Part shown: piece after piece, positions 1-13,163 of the stretch
Layout of the letters: each line of letters opens with the position of its first letter
How positions within the stretch are numbered: position 1 is the stretch's first letter
Translations under genes and position numbers: made by a program
Notes under the pieces: model-generated
The model's input: the letters and a program-made list of their open reading frames with translations, nothing else
Told to the model about the DNA's origin: nothing
The model's database searches: none
Assembly: GCF_000699445.3 (NCBI RefSeq)
Contig: NC_067197.1
Coordinates: 23,977,809 to 24,041,808 of the forward strand
From: Schistosoma haematobium
Lineage: Eukaryota > Platyhelminthes > Trematoda > Strigeidida > Schistosomatidae
Length of the DNA: 64,000 nt
Direction: 5' to 3'

Positions 1-3000
1 GTGAGAAGGGCAATTCAGCTTCGAAATGTAAATAGCTGTCAAGGTCACTGTTTTATCAACTGCTTCATCAAAATATTCAAGTCTTCAGTAAACAATAGAA
101 AGAATAGAAAGTGAACCAGTATGAAGACAGCTAACAAGAACTTATTTTGTAATTATTTTCTGTTATAATTCGAATTTTTTATGATTTTGCATAATTTGTA
201 CATTGTAGTGTCAGTTATTATGCCAAGCCCATGTACCTTATTCTAGCTTTCGGACATCCCATTTTATTCATTCTTCTTGAGCCATACTTTGACCTTGTTA
301 TTTATTCGCTTATCAATCTAGACTGTTTTTATATGAGCGTATATGTGTGTGCCCTTCTTATCCCATTAATCACATGTCTGTATCTTTATTTTGTCTGACT
401 ATAAATATTGAGGAACGCTTGACAAAGATGGAGTTGGCTTCCCAGCCATCTTCACTACGTGTCATTTTGCTTTCTGTTTCATTCGCTTCATGTACAAAAT
501 ATATGTATTCGCAAATCAGTTTTCGTCATTCGACTTATTTAATTCCGTTATTGGATAACGCGATTTAAGTCGACGATGATATACGAGAATAGGCGATAAC
601 ATTTCTTGGTACGCTCTAAAATGGTAAGCCCGCCGACGACGAAACTAACGCAGCAAGCTACGTCGATGGAGAGGTTTCTACACTTGATGCATTCGACGAA
701 CACACTCAACGGGTCCAGCTCAATCTCTAATCCGACGCACTCAGCAAAGCCTGTGCAGCACAACATGGACATGCACAAATCTTATTATCTTATTGTTACT
801 TTGTCCTCATGTCGACTATTCTCATTGATCCATTCGTCGGTTTGTTCCATTACGATCCAAATTATCATAATATGCTTAATATTACATTATCGTCCATATC
901 ATGACCGAATGTGGAACTATTAATCTTGTTCGTGCTGTCATTAAATTATGACATTTTCGCAATCATATCACCGAACAAATTATCATTTATGAAGATTCCA
1001 CTCCACATAATGACAACGAGAACTCATTGGGATATTTTTACTATTCAAAAACGTGAAATTTTCCTGCTTTAAGTGAGTTCGTTCCGATCTTTTTTCATGT
1101 CATTTTGATCTAATATTTCATTCATTCACTTAGTCGAGGTCAGCAATTTTTGTTGTCATAACATAGATTTTTCATTTCAAAATCGCCTATCATGTCTGTG
1201 GATGCCTCTAACTAGCTGACTAGAAACCATTACGTTCATCTTATCTGTTCTTTCACATGCATAACTGCATGCCGCATCATTTAATCACCCAAAATTATTA
1301 TTCGAGTGCTGCAACTACTATTCTATACCTATCGCACGGTATATCAGGACATAGAGTTTAGAGCTAGTCTCTCAAAGATACACTCTTGTTCGTCGCATCC
1401 AAGTCAGTCTCATACGCCGCCATCGCTAATCATATGTATTGGTATTTCTGTCATGCCTTGGTACGGTTTTGTAACAAACGAGGTCGACCGCATCTCCCTC
1501 AAACCACACAAACCACTCTAGGCTTCACGACCAAAAAGGAATACGACTCTACGTACCTCGTCTACTCAGTCGCTATTCTGTTCCTCTGGTCGTTCTTCTA
1601 CTAATACATATTTAACGATAACTCAATGCATCTGTCATAACGCAGACGACAATGTCCACTGACTTCACATTTTATGATTATTATGAATTGCAGCAACGAA
1701 TATCGCCCGTCAATGTAATTATCATTTCACGACTTAACTATTATTATCCTGCGAGCGGGAACTACACATTTAAATTCGAATTCACTCATCGCCAGTCGAT
1801 GCTATTTATTCTGCTGCGGCTCAGCATATGAGTCCACCAAGGACTTTTCAACTAAACAGGCACTATTTGGGCTATCTTTCCTTCTCTTTTATGTCTCCGC
1901 GTCATCAATTTCCCATCAGTTGCAGCTTCCACATTAGAACTAGTCGGGAAAACAATGGTTTTGTTTGGGTCATCAATCGCTGCTGTAGCAACTTGGCCAC
2001 CTGTATCTAATGGTGCGTAGCTCATTAATTGTTTCAGGACGGTAATCTCGACTGAGTGTTGCGCAATCAGGTGTCTGGTACGTGCCGTAACAGCACTTAC
2101 GACACTGACGCATTCTTCTCTATCAGTACCGGTATAGCTCTCACCAACCTATTGTTAATCAACGCCAGAAGGCTAATTGCCTCTCGGATAAATATTGCTT
2201 TGCTTGGACAATAAAACATACAATGTCAATGGGAGTTGGGCTTCGAGTACCTTTTATAGATAATGGGATTTAAGCGGGTACACAACTTATGGAACCACTT
2301 ATCCCACCCATCACACTGAATTCCTTATTCCACAGGTAATAAGTAAAATGCCTGTCCAGAGCAGAGACTATCATCTTAAAAATAAGCTAAAAATGGTAAC
2401 ACAAAAATGGAAATGTAAAAATTTCAGACTTTATCTGAATAAAGAAAGTCAAATTCGATCACATATGCTTTGATGCAGTTAATACACAAAGGCAAGGTCA
2501 ATAAACACAAGTATAATATCACTTTAACTGAAATAAATTCAATTTAAGTGTAAACAGTAATTTTGATGTATGATATACGATCGAAACAGTAAATTCAACT
2601 CAACGAGGAATAATACCACTATCCCTTTTAAATAGTGCGCTACCATTTTCGAAATAACTTTATTACTATTTTGGAATTGACACACTTGTTCCGTCTCCAT
2701 TTTATGGTGGGCCAAATAAATTAATTTTTCTTGTTATAATGATTACCATTCCACATCTGTAGGCTTTTACGTATAGTGTATGTTTCTGATGATCAACATG
2801 ACAATGGGTGTACTTCTACCAAACCCACCTTTAAATTACCTCATATATCTGAATCTAATGTGATGCGAGTTCAGGCAGGTTGCAGGCTCCATAGATGCTA
2901 GACCATTTTGATTTCACATTGAAAACATTATTTTGAGGCTGGGCTGAGGCTGAGCTCGACATCAAATTCCAGTAGCATCAGAAAGACTGCCAACGTCACA

Positions 3001-3294
3001 CCCTTCGGCCTGTTCAAATTGTTGAGGGTACCATTATGACCAAAAGATGCTGCCTAAACGTTTCAGTGGTTTACAGATGAAGTCGTAAGATGTATAGATT
3101 TCTTATTTACGCAAATCGACGATTTTCTGGTCGCCAGATCTTTCACAGACAAACATGTACACCATCTACTTATTCTGTTCGACTGCCTTGAAAGTCATGC
3201 TGATTTGGTTGATTATCCAAAGTATGTACTCGATGCTCCAGTTTCTGACTTTCTGGGACACATAGATTCGCACAGTATTGTAGTAACTTAGGAT

Positions 3295-3389
3295 GATGGT
3301 TGAGAGTTGTTCGCAAATATTACAGTGATGTCAAAACAATGTAACCCAAGTATTTATCCGCTTCCTTATTTTTCCTAAAGATTGTATTC
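3295..3389 (+). repeat. Diverged dispersed repeat, copy 1
   Basis: About 95 bases align with 4567-4662 in the same orientation. Shared stretches include 'tcaa(a/g)acaat', 'caagtat' and 'acttcct(t/c)att'. Identity is roughly 70 percent by eye, so this is an old repeat of unknown type. Confidence 0.45.
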
Positions 3390-4566
3390 CCTGTCATGTA
3401 ATTGTTGTTGAAAACTTTACTATTATTAATTTTATTTAACATTATATGTTCAGTACAATATAGAATTTTCTGATAAAAGTGTTTCAGGAAGTTTTCTTTT
3501 CTTATTTCTCGATCGATCTTGACGAAAAATATCGAGTGATAGCCAGTTAGATGCTAACGGTTCAGGAATGGACATGTGAATAATTTTCACCCTTTTCACT
3601 CCATATTTTCAGCAACCACGATGTCTCCGGTTGTACTTCTTTGTAACTTGTACAGCCAAAGGTCTTGAACTCTCCATAGGCACACCTGAATAGGCTACGC
3701 AACTAATAGACACCTGACGCGTTGAAACAAAAACAGGTACCTTGTTAGAATATCTAGATGGCAGGAACAGGTAGCCCATGTATTCGAGCAGCACGTTAAT
3801 TCAAATCATTGTACTGCGGGATATCCAAATATTTATGTGATTTGATAAAATTTTGAATAATGAACGGATTCATTCAGAATATTTAAACCTTATAGAGGAT
3901 TTATGAGGCCTAGATTAAAGAGTCCATTATTATCAGCGATACTTATGACACTTTCTGTATCCACGGATACGAACCAGAATATAAAGAGGTGGTCGTCACG
4001 GACTCGAAGTCATATATTTGATTGAAATTGGTGAATCCAATTTATAGCAGGTTCACACAGGTATTATTTTTGAAAAAGTAACATTCTTTTACACTTCACT
4101 TTCGTGCACAGGATGTTCACACTGTTTCTATTTCCTCCTGGATTCCCAAAACGTTTTAGAAACCAAACATTTGTGTCGAACCGAACACTTATATTTGTAC
4201 ATTTCCTTTTGTATGTGATAACTTTATGCAAATAGTGTACTAATTCTTAACGTTTGAATGTCTCATTTACTTTGTTCTCCAAAGTTAATTCTCTATTTTT
4301 GACTTCAGGGCGACTCAACAGGCAAATGAGTAAACATTAATAAGCTAGATAGAGTATGGGAAGATCGTACCTCATCAGCATGGTGTTGAGTGGCCCGCTT
4401 GCGTCAACTCAGATATTCTTATTTCGTTCTCCTACTTTCCATACTCTTGGTAATTCTTCAATGTGCCACAGAAACTGAACTGATATTTTTTTACTTAGTA
4501 AGATGATCGAATCGATATTTCTATGGAAATCGATTATGGAAAGATGCTGGTATACTAATTTCGGTT

Positions 4567-4662
4567 GACTGGTTGGGAGTTGGCAGAAAATATCTAAGTA
4601 ATATCAAGACAATATAATTCAAGTATGCATTTACTTCCTCATTTTTTATAGGTATTATATTC
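4567..4662 (+). repeat. Diverged dispersed repeat, copy 2
   Basis: Partner of 3295-3389. It could be a fragment of any retroelement. No tail, coding potential or target duplication is visible. Confidence 0.45.
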
Positions 4663-5146
4663 ATAGTGTATATTAAATACTGCGATTTTTGTGCGTTTAA
4701 AAAAGAGAACCTGGCGCCCCAAGTATTTTATTGAACGACCCAATTAAATAACTACCCGTCCACCAGCCTGCTTTCTTCTATCGCTTAAGCGATGGACGCT
4801 GTTATTAACCATTCAGAATCCAACCCAACGAAACCCCCACCACAATTTCTCAGGATGTGTAGTCTTTACCGTTCCTTGACTAGTCGTGCAACTGTCTGAT
4901 GATCTGAGGCTTAATCAAATAAAAACAAGGACAGGGGATACCAAAGATTTTAGCTTACCACACGATGCAAAGACAGGTTTTAAAGACGCCAAGTCCATGG
5001 CGGTAAATGCTTCTATCTTGAAACGTCTAAACCTTGAACCTTAAAGTCACCATCTTTTGTGCACCAATTCTTTATATAGCGCCGTAGGGACAGTACGATG
5101 ACTAGTCGGTGACGCCATTACGTGCCCAGCGTTCTTCTCTGTAGGT

Positions 5147-5461
5147 ATGTCGCCAGCCCAAAAACGCTATAGCACCTTCGGGCTTGAATTACTAGCCATC
5201 TACCTAGAGGTAACACATTTCAATTTCCCATTACAGAAAAGTTATTTTATGATAATGACTGATCACAAGCCCATCTTTTATTAATTTACCACATTGTCTG
5301 ATCTAGAGTTACCACGTGGAGCGCTACAATTGCATTACATCTCGCGGTTTACAATCAACGTTCAGTTTATCAGAGGACACTCTAACATCGTAGCAGGCGT
5401 ATTATCACGAAGGTACTTCAACACCGTGATACAAAAAAACAAGATAATCTCGGACCCATGA
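5147..5461 (+). pseudogene. Ty3/gypsy pol remnant, RNase H domain
   Basis: The frame reads through typical gypsy RNase H landmarks: a YSTFGLELLAIYL segment, then a TDHKP motif, and a GHSNIVAGVLSR segment, which corresponds to the usual GxxNxVADALSR end of the domain. The YSTFG-ELLAIYLA wording is what I know from the CsRn1/Kabuki/Boudicca branch of Ty3/gypsy. A TAA lies in frame just after TDHKP and another stop ends the frame at 5461, so this is a dead fragment. The reverse transcriptase and integrase that should flank it cannot be read. It differs in wording from the younger element at 18463-23304, so it belongs to another family. Confidence 0.8.
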
Positions 5462-8400
5462 TCAAGTTATCGGTAGAAGAAGATTCAAAAGCCTGCCAAA
5501 AAATCTAACTTCACTGTTAAACATGTTCCGATGTTTTACTCCTTGGTATCCATTCGACCATTAAAGAAGATAACAACCGCACATCATCTGAGTGAGTCTT
5601 CAGTAGAACCCTGGTATTACCGGGACTATTAGTCAACCCTGGTAATAAAACACCCGATCATCCAACACATTTTGCGAGTTGTTTATTGCAGACTATGCAG
5701 TAGATTGATATGATAGCTCCATGTTAACATGACCGTCAGTCAAAGTTCAAAGAACATCTGCTGACTTACAGATTCATTTTTGGCATCGTCGACGCCGTTT
5801 GTAAACAATTACAAAGTCGTCAAACGAACAAGTAAACACCCCACCGTTGACAAGAATTGAAAAAGAGAAATTATTACGATAGTCAGAGTAAAACCTGTTT
5901 TCTGTGATAACCAACAAGAGCAATAAAATAGTAGTTTGGACAAACAACATAAATCGTCTATTACAATGAAGCCGGAGAACAAAGAGAAAACAAGTAATGA
6001 TCATACATTCTCAACACATCTAGGCAGATCAGTAAAAGCCTGAACACCATGTCCGTTTTGCGGATTGACAAGATATAAACATAAAGCAACAAAAAATATG
6101 CTCAATCCATCCCAGTTTTTAACGGTCACAATATACCTTCTTCACAAAATGTGCATATAATTATCCAAACTCTATATGTTTACGCGTCATGTCATATATT
6201 TTTACTTTGTCATAATTATAATTGAGTGAATTATTCACTAAAGAATCATCTTCTCTTGTGATTACACCTAAGGAGTTTGATATTTTATTATCACTGTCAT
6301 TGTTAGATCCAAACTAAGGTTTGGACTGAAGAATAACTGTTTAGGTGGGTCAGATACACACCCTTGCCCGGTTGAAACCAAAACAAAGTGATTTGGTAAA
6401 GTGACGGTTCTGAAATTTACTATAAATTCTAATGTACATTACTAACTAAACAAATATGACCACCCAACTACCCAACCAATAATTGTTCAATTAATCAAAT
6501 CTAAATTACAATAAATTAGGAAGTCGATTAATGATGCGGGAAAATTACCAGTCGCAACAAATAAAGGTTATTCTATCCTGTCTGGATAGATCACGCACAG
6601 ATTCGTTCAAAAGATAATATTTAGTTGCTTTATAACACAGAGTGTTTCCAACTCTGGAAGAGTGTCTCAATCCACAATCAAAAATGCACAATTCCAGTCA
6701 ATACAAGCAATACAATCCAAAGGAGGAACAAACAAATATGGCTGCCTCCAAGACTAAGTATCAAGTAAAACAACATAAATGCAGTTCAGGAAGAAACACG
6801 GAAACTTAGTGAAGGCGTAAGAAAAATAAAAACTATGATAAAATACAAATATTGACAACTCAAATGGAATAAAAAAACCAACAGAATGTACAACTAAATG
6901 AATCAATAGGAAAAAACTGCATGTGTATACATAGAGGGATTTTCACAAACAAAACATTCAAAATCTATCATACAGTCCTTACGAGGCATCATCAATGTCT
7001 GCACATTCGTACTTGTAGTACTCAACTTCCCTTACATAACTCTGTACACTAATAAATCACACAACACTAACGCATAAGTCATATATCGTATTATACATAC
7101 ATCTATCAGCACAATACTTTCTCATGAAACATCATCATGTATTCTTTTTGTTTTTGTTACAGCGTGTGTGCATTCGACTTCTTCCTCATTTTTTCGCAAA
7201 CCATTGTAACTACCAGATACTCTGGCGGGAAATAAGTAGAGATAGTTGACACGAATTTATTTTGTAATCAGTTTTTGTTATCACTAGCATTTTTTAATAA
7301 TTTCTCGTGACTTGTGCGATTACCACTACTGATAGTGTAAGGATATTAAGACACACAATATTCCCGGTCGCATTAACGCTTACTGCGTCTCTCAAAGATC
7401 TCGGGTTTGATGAAACCGTATGTGTAATGGAAAGAAAACGCTGAAAATTCCTCTACAGCATTTTGTTGTACAGTATTGTCATTTATTTGTTTCTTCTTCC
7501 TGCCGTGTATTTTACCTTTAGTCAGATCCCTTTTAACCACACTTTATGTTCTTTAGTTTTCCTGTTCTGAGCCTTCATTATGTGACTTTGATAAAACACT
7601 TTCCTTTCGCTACTTATTTTTTCTGTTGCATGTTGCCGGATTATTGACACTAAGGTCGTGTTTGACCAGGCTAAAAGTCAGTGTGTGACTGATAACCTAT
7701 GACTGTGTGTTTGGATGGACTGCTGGAATTCCTGCAAACAGATATTTGATCCCATCTTGTTATGAACATTTTTATTGATTCTCAGGCATTCAACCTCTTT
7801 GTATTAAGTACTCTATTCGTCGTTTAATACGCTAATCTGTGACAGAGAAACCCTGGACTGTGTAGCGCAGGATGTATCGTCGGGGGTATTATGTACATTT
7901 GATATAATTTTTTCTTTTCTTAAATTAGGATCGTTTAAAATGGACAAAGAGTTTGTGTTTTTATAAAATTTAACACGAGTAGCTCAAAAACGCTTTGCAC
8001 GCTATACGGAAGAATGCATTCTGGTCTAACCGAGTAAAGTTTCTTTTCTTAGTTCTGCGTTCAAACCGAATATTGTCATTTAGGTGGTTACAGAGTATGT
8101 TCAGATTCATGCTGCGCTTAAGCGTGCTCTATTAGAGTCGTCAGTAGTCGACTACAGAAACAAAGTTCAAGTTCATCGTCGGTCTCCTCGGTCCAATTAG
8201 ATTCAGGTGCGTTAGCGTCTAATGCCAAGCACCTGATAAAATTTACTCCATAGTTGAGTGTGCCCCAAAATAAAATCGTCAACTAAGCAGAATTGCCTAC
8301 GACAGATGACACTGTAAAAATGTAGTCTTCAAAAGTGAGTTCACAGCCTGTGACTTCAAAAGTTTCACTATCATGAGATTTGAAAAAATGAAGCAAATGT

Positions 8401-8992
8401 CCGAATGATTTGTGATAAACAAAAGAACATCTTTTACGTACCTGTATCAATTTTTCTCAATTAATTATATTCCAATAAATTAAAAAACGAAATCTTATTA
8501 ACGGACAACTCTTTTCTAGTTACAGCTAAGTAGGTGGCTTTAATTTGTCCACCAATGCTCCTTGTTAATGGATCTAATTTCCTTTATTACGAGCATTTAT
8601 GTGCAAACGTCCACAAGAAGACAATTTGTCCACACATGTCTTGGTAGCATTTACTTCCAGGACATGACCACCCAATAATCCACCAAGAAGTGATTTTACT
8701 CGTCACTCCATCAACGAGTTTCTAGTTAAGCTAGAGCCGACCTTCGCTTTATCCTATCTTCCAGAGGCACGTCAGGTCTTACTCAAACATTGACATTATC
8801 TTGGCTCCAAGTTCAAGTTATCAAAATATATTGTGTCTCTAACTTTAGGATCACTTTAAGGAGTCTACATAGTGAGGTTCATCATTTGCTTCAATCCCCT
8901 TATCAACCTTTTTATTTGAACTGCCGTGGAACTATCATGTCAGGTGCTGTAAAATGAATGTCTCGATGTTTTTAAATCATCGACTATCTAGT
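5462..8992. other. Intergenic DNA, nothing recognised
   Basis: The first 300 bases may continue the decayed gypsy pol, but no integrase motif is readable. The rest is AT-rich, with short frames only and no repeat that I could match inside the window. Confidence 0.4.
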
Positions 8993-8994
8993 TA

Positions 8995-9014
8995 TTATAA
9001 TAATAATAATAATT
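8995..9014. repeat. (TAA)n microsatellite at a probable LINE 3' end
   Basis: A short run of TAA units is followed by 'tttattctcaaataacag'. Read on the minus strand this is unique sequence ending in a trinucleotide tail, which is how non-LTR elements of this window end (compare 11769-11783). The adjoining 9015-9430 may be the 3' UTR of a minus-strand element, but no coding sequence confirms it. Confidence 0.5.
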
Positions 9015-9738
9015 TATTCTCAAATAACAGTTTGTTACATGAGACATGCCAGTTTACAGGCAAGATCAAATTGATACAAATGATACAATATCCACTGCAG
9101 TAAATTACATAGCTGGGTTGATAATTTATAAGATATGAATGTAGATGGTTTTAAGCAGTACTACAGTTGGCGCGCTTCATGAAAGTTGCGTTGCGAATGT
9201 GCGACTGATGGTCAAGGATAGGTCCATTGAAGGTATGAGCTTCTAGAAATCGCAACCTTATGTCCCTTTGGAATATCCAAGGCTTTAAGGATGGTGCAGG
9301 ATGAAGCCACACGTTCCATATCTCAAGGGGGCTGAAAGAGGGGGCAAGTAAAAGAAAACACGAGAGGCAGAGTAGCCAATATTCTTGAAGGAATGCTTAA
9401 GGTATGATTACTCAGTTTAATTTTCTTTATTAAGGTATTTGTTAAGAAAGAGCATTTTAATAGGTTAAAGAAAATAAGTGTTAACAAGGTGTGAGTGGAC
9501 ATACAACTGACAAATGGAGGCGATTTGGAAAGAAGCTGAGATTATGGGATTATGTGTGATTATAAAATAAAATATAGTGCTAGAAACGGTATTGTGATAT
9601 ACAATTGGCTATCTTCCTTTTATTATCGAAGCTATTAGAGCCCCTTTCGTTTTTTTTTAAGGTGTTATAGGGTCTTGAGTAGGCTTCGTATATTAGCGAA
9701 TTGTCTAGTTTGCTTGTAATAGGATTTCTGGGTAGGAA

Positions 9739-10734
9739 GTGAAGCCTGTGAATGTAACCAGCGGGGTTATACAAGGAAGTGTGGTTGGTCCATTACTCTT
9801 TCTCCTTTTTATCAATGATGTGTGTTCCCTCTTTCAGTATGGCAAGCCTTTTCTTTTTGCTGATGACCTGAAAGTAGTTTATTCGTTCTCTTCTCCCATG
9901 AAAGAAAGCTATATTTCAGCGGTAATCCAAGAGGAAATAAACAAGTTGTACGAATGGACTATTTCGTGGAATATGCCACTTAATGTTGACAAAAGTGGAT
10001 TTATTCACATTGGTCGCTGTCTTAACTTAAATCTGACTGTACAGACACATACACTCAAACCTCTTAACACTGTTCGTGACCTGGGTTTAAGATATAGCAA
10101 CAGTCTGAACTTTTCTGAACACATTATATCTCAAGTATCCAAAGCTAGAAAGCTCATCGGATTGATAATGCTAAACTTCAATAATATCGAATCGAGATTG
10201 TTACTATACAGAAAATGTATCTTACCCATTCTTGAATATGGTATTTTAGTTTACAGTAATTGTAGACATACTGACGTGATTAGAATTGAAGGTGTTCAAA
10301 GAAAGTTCACCAAAGCTATTCTGGGGTATTCCGATAACAAAGACTATTACCAAAGATGTCAACAACTCAACTTAGAACCTCTTTGGATCAGACGTATCAA
10401 ATTAAATCTTGTCTTTATCTACCGGCTTATTAACGGTATTTCCTACTCTTCGGTATCCACCCCTTCATACCTTATGATATCATCCCACAATCTACGCAAT
10501 AAGGAGAATATTCTAGCGATTCCAAGATCCCACACAAACTTACGTCAGAATTTTTTCCTTATTCGCTACTCAACCTTGTGGAATAGACTGCCAGTGAACC
10601 TCCGTTGCAGTGAAACCACAACCCGGTTCAAAAGTCTCCTTGACGATTTTCTTTCCGAAAGTGGATTATGTCACCTATTGAATATCAATGTATTCAATAA
10701 TGATTTATACAAACAAGGTCCGTCATCCATTTAA
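9739..10734 (+). pseudogene. Reverse transcriptase C-terminal half, CR1-like LINE
   Basis: The 331-codon frame opens on the RT core: GVIQGSVVGPLLF, then the catalytic box FADDLK, followed by the thumb and C-terminal region (ILEYGILVYS, VQRKFTKAILGY, WNRLPVNL). These motifs are those of the CR1/Jockey type of non-LTR reverse transcriptase. An in-frame TAG lies at 9733, and the expected upstream wording (FLGRK) is readable in another frame at about 9723-9738, so a frameshift separates the frame from its N-terminal part. The endonuclease and RT fingers are missing. The first codon is GTG, so the frame start has no meaning as a translation start. From here to its stop the frame is uninterrupted, so the copy is not very old. 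Confidence 0.85.
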
Positions 10735-11784
10735 TTGCTTGAAAAGCAAAATAAAACCTTTAAATCTTTCCACATCTATTTTATTTTGTTTCTATTTATC
10801 TTAATATATGAAATCTGATTATGTTCGTGTTTATCATTATTTCCGTTATTAATATCATTATTAGTTCCCTGACACATTAGACATTCTTTTTGTATCTTCT
10901 TATCCTTCTAAACATATTTAACTCCAAATTGTCCTTTAAAATCAATTTTGACTTTCATAGCATCAATCTTAATTATTATTGCACAAATATTTATACTAAT
11001 ATCCGGTTTCACTCTGTATACTATTACATAAATCTAAATGTATTCATCCGAGTGCATTGAAGGATTTTTATTTTATTTTTGCAATTGCTGGTTTCCTTCT
11101 GAGGTTGATATTCATTACACAATTATTATTCTTATCATGGACCAAAACTTTTCACTAGGTGTTCACTTCTTTTCACTCCATTCTTTCCCTCTAAATAAAT
11201 ATTCTCAAGATTACGAAGTTTGTAATTAAAACAATAACTTGTGTTACACTTAAATTAAATTCTCAGACCCGTTTTATCTTCACTATGCATATATGTCTCA
11301 TACATATTGATATTTTATTATCTTTTTCACTCGATTGAGACTTTCATCGCATCACTGCAAACTATGACTGCACAAACATTTATTCTAGCGTCATGTCTTA
11401 CTGCAATTATAAGTTATTTTTTCTTAATTGTTTTTTGTTACTAATTTGACGATACAAACATAGTCGTTTATTCTTGTTCTGTGTTCGTAAACACGCCTAT
11501 TATACTGTTTGCGTATTTCACGTCTCCTTTATTTCTATTCCCTTATTTTCTCCATTTCCTTCTTTAAACCCAATTCAATATTCTTCTCAATTGCACAGAC
11601 CCGATTTATTATTATTAATATTCTACTATTATTGCTCAAAATTTTTTTAATTTTTTTTTAATGGCAAGCAGAATGCTGACATTATTGAAAAATGTGTATT
11701 ATTGCATTTTTTTGAAGAAACCCGAAATGGTTTCTTCACAACACTTATGTACCCATAAGATGTTTGTGAATAATAATAATAATA
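10735..11784 (+). repeat. 3' UTR and tail of the CR1-like element, copy 1
   Basis: From about 10967 it matches 23656-24365 closely. The shared part ends with stems GAAGAAACC/GGTTTCTTC and CTTATG/CATAAG, then 'tgtttgtg' and AAT units. The ORF at 11038-11229 falls inside this UTR and is not a gene. Confidence 0.75.
11714..11759 (+). other. Tandem stem-loops at LINE 3' end, copy 1
   Basis: Stem 1 is 11714-11722 paired with 11729-11737, nine perfect pairs with a six-base loop (CGAAAT). Stem 2 is 11744-11749 paired with 11754-11759, six perfect pairs with a four-base loop (TACC). Both are kept base for base in the copy at 24297-24342. In several LINE families the reverse transcriptase binds a 3' stem-loop, which is the likely role. 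Confidence 0.7.
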
Positions 11785-11882
11785 CCATAAGTTCGTGACA
11801 TCCCACTTAAACATAAGGAGCCGTAATTAAACAAAATGTTCTGCCCTACAGACATGGGTGGATTGAAGTTATCTCCCCACCT

Positions 11883-12482
11883 TCATGTTTGCTGGTCAGT
11901 AACGCCACCCTCCGGATCGCGACTGTTTGCGTCTAACAAGTTGCTCACAATTGTATTCGATGAGACCAAGCCTTTTGCCGATGCTCTAAGGTTAAGTATG
12001 GTCTTACTTTGAAACTTTGATGGAGTATTCTGCGAGTCAGAATGTAAGCTTGTCAAAGACTTATCAATCAAACGCGCGCTGTTTGTAAGGATGGCTTTGT
12101 TCTTCTTTGTTTCTGCACTGATGTCCACTTCCCGCCACGCTTGACAGCCACATCCCGATAAACTGAATCAATTTCGGTTTTATCGAGAAATCAAATACGA
12201 TTTAATAGTCATGGCGGTCAAAACCCAGTAATATTCCGCTCTTTGTTTGTTTCAAGAGGAACTTTTTCATGTTTAGCTGTCGGGTGTTCTCTTGGCTGCA
12301 TTTACTAGACTGGTACATTCTTCACTGTCAGTATCGATTTCACTGGTGCCGCTATCGTCAACCTTCTTACTGGCAAACCCCAGAAAACCAGTTACCTCTT
12401 GCACGAACAACAAAATATACATAGCCAAAAGAAGTTTAGATTCCAGAATCTTTTGTATGGGGTGGGTTTGAACTGGGTTCAA
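11883..12482 (-). other. Unassigned minus-strand open frames
   Basis: Two minus-strand frames lie here, at 12482-12273 and 12128-11883. They have rather protein-like composition, with a hydrophobic run followed by an acidic Ser/Thr-rich stretch. The wording around 'SLVNAAKR' weakly resembles 'SLVDAAKK' at about 32888-32912, which sits in the CR1-like composite. They may be pieces of a LINE ORF1, but the match is too short to rely on and no host gene is supported. Confidence 0.25.
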
Positions 12483-12501
12483 GCAAACCGGTTTTTATGT
12501 T

Positions 12502-12540
12502 CATGTTGCATTCCCTCCTGAAAAAGAAAAATGCAACATG
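12502..12540. other. Inverted repeat, 11-bp arms
   Basis: CATGTTGCATT at 12502-12512 is perfectly inverted at 12530-12540 around a 17-base loop. It may be a random or repeat-borne hairpin. No gene adjoins it. Confidence 0.5.
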
Positions 12541-12711
12541 ACTGCTCACATTCGTAAGTATAGACGACTAATGCAATCAGATTTCAGGAAAATCTCCAAC
12601 AAAAATATACAGGACACTAAGCACTTTGAGAATCAACTAAAAGTAGAGCACCACAAAAAGAACTTAAAGAAAATTCTAAACTTTAGCTAAAACAATTTAA
12701 ATTTAAGTAGG

Positions 12712-12877
12712 CGTGATAACCAAAAGTATTTGAATTACGGTATGAACTAAGAATCCCAGAAATAACGTAATCGGACCAAGAAGTACTAGATAACCATAAA
12801 CGAATGTACTGTATTTATAATTTGAAATCAAGCATTCAACAAGTACAAAGGAATCACCAGTTCATTCAAACACCACA
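12712..12877 (-). repeat. LTR remnant, element 3' side
   Basis: About 166 bases match 14308-14469 at roughly 85-90 percent by eye, with several short indels. The left edge 'cgtgata' corresponds to 'tgtgata' of the right copy. Read on the minus strand the right copy ends in CA, as LTRs do. Sequence up to the purine tract at about 13122 may also be LTR, although it has no partner on the right. Confidence 0.65.
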
Positions 12878-13163
12878 TCCACCACAGCTTAAATTGGAGT
12901 CTAGGTGTCTGCAATCAATTGTACGTCTTCTCAAGTTCATCCTGTGTCTGTCTGACATTGTATTGGATAGAAACTCTATTATCTAGAATGCACTAATTAG
13001 TGTAAGAATTAACAACCGAAATCGGAACAGACTCACCTGCTTCCTGGAATTGTGTAATCAGCACGTCGGTTGTGTACTGAAACCGCTGCTACCTAGAATT
13101 TAAACCATAGACTTTTGGACTATCCTCCCCCACAAAATAATGTTGGATCTTTATATCCCCAAT

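Larger units (their letters stand above)
1..5146. other. AT-rich intergenic DNA, no gene recognised
   Basis: Only short, low-complexity open frames occur here, overlapping on both strands, with no domain, splice pattern or repeat that I recognise. The one structure I could see is a diverged direct repeat at 3295-3389 and 4567-4662, listed separately. The last few hundred bases may belong to the decayed gypsy pol that becomes readable at 5147, but I could not follow its frame upstream. Confidence 0.5.
9690..11784 (+). mobile_element. 5'-truncated CR1-like non-LTR retrotransposon
   Basis: The copy consists of the C-terminal half of a reverse transcriptase frame (9739-10734), about one kilobase of AT-rich 3' UTR, two tandem stem-loops (11714-11737 and 11744-11759) and a short (AAT)n tail. 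The last 800 bases recur at 23656-24365, which fixes the 3' end of the family. Loss of the 5' part is usual for LINEs copied by target-primed reverse transcription. I could not find a target duplication. Confidence 0.75.

Noticed and set aside
347..2010. Several short frames on both strands near the left end
   Set aside because: No motif, no splice-consistent chaining, overlapping on both strands; treated as chance.
8995..9014. CRISPR-like or satellite array from the trinucleotide runs here and at 43512-43562
   Set aside because: They are simple microsatellites with no spacers and no larger repeat unit, in a eukaryotic genome.
12273..12482. Small membrane protein gene on the minus strand
   Set aside because: One hydrophobic run only, no supporting splice sites or neighbour. 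It resembles LINE ORF1 wording weakly and is kept only as an unassigned frame.
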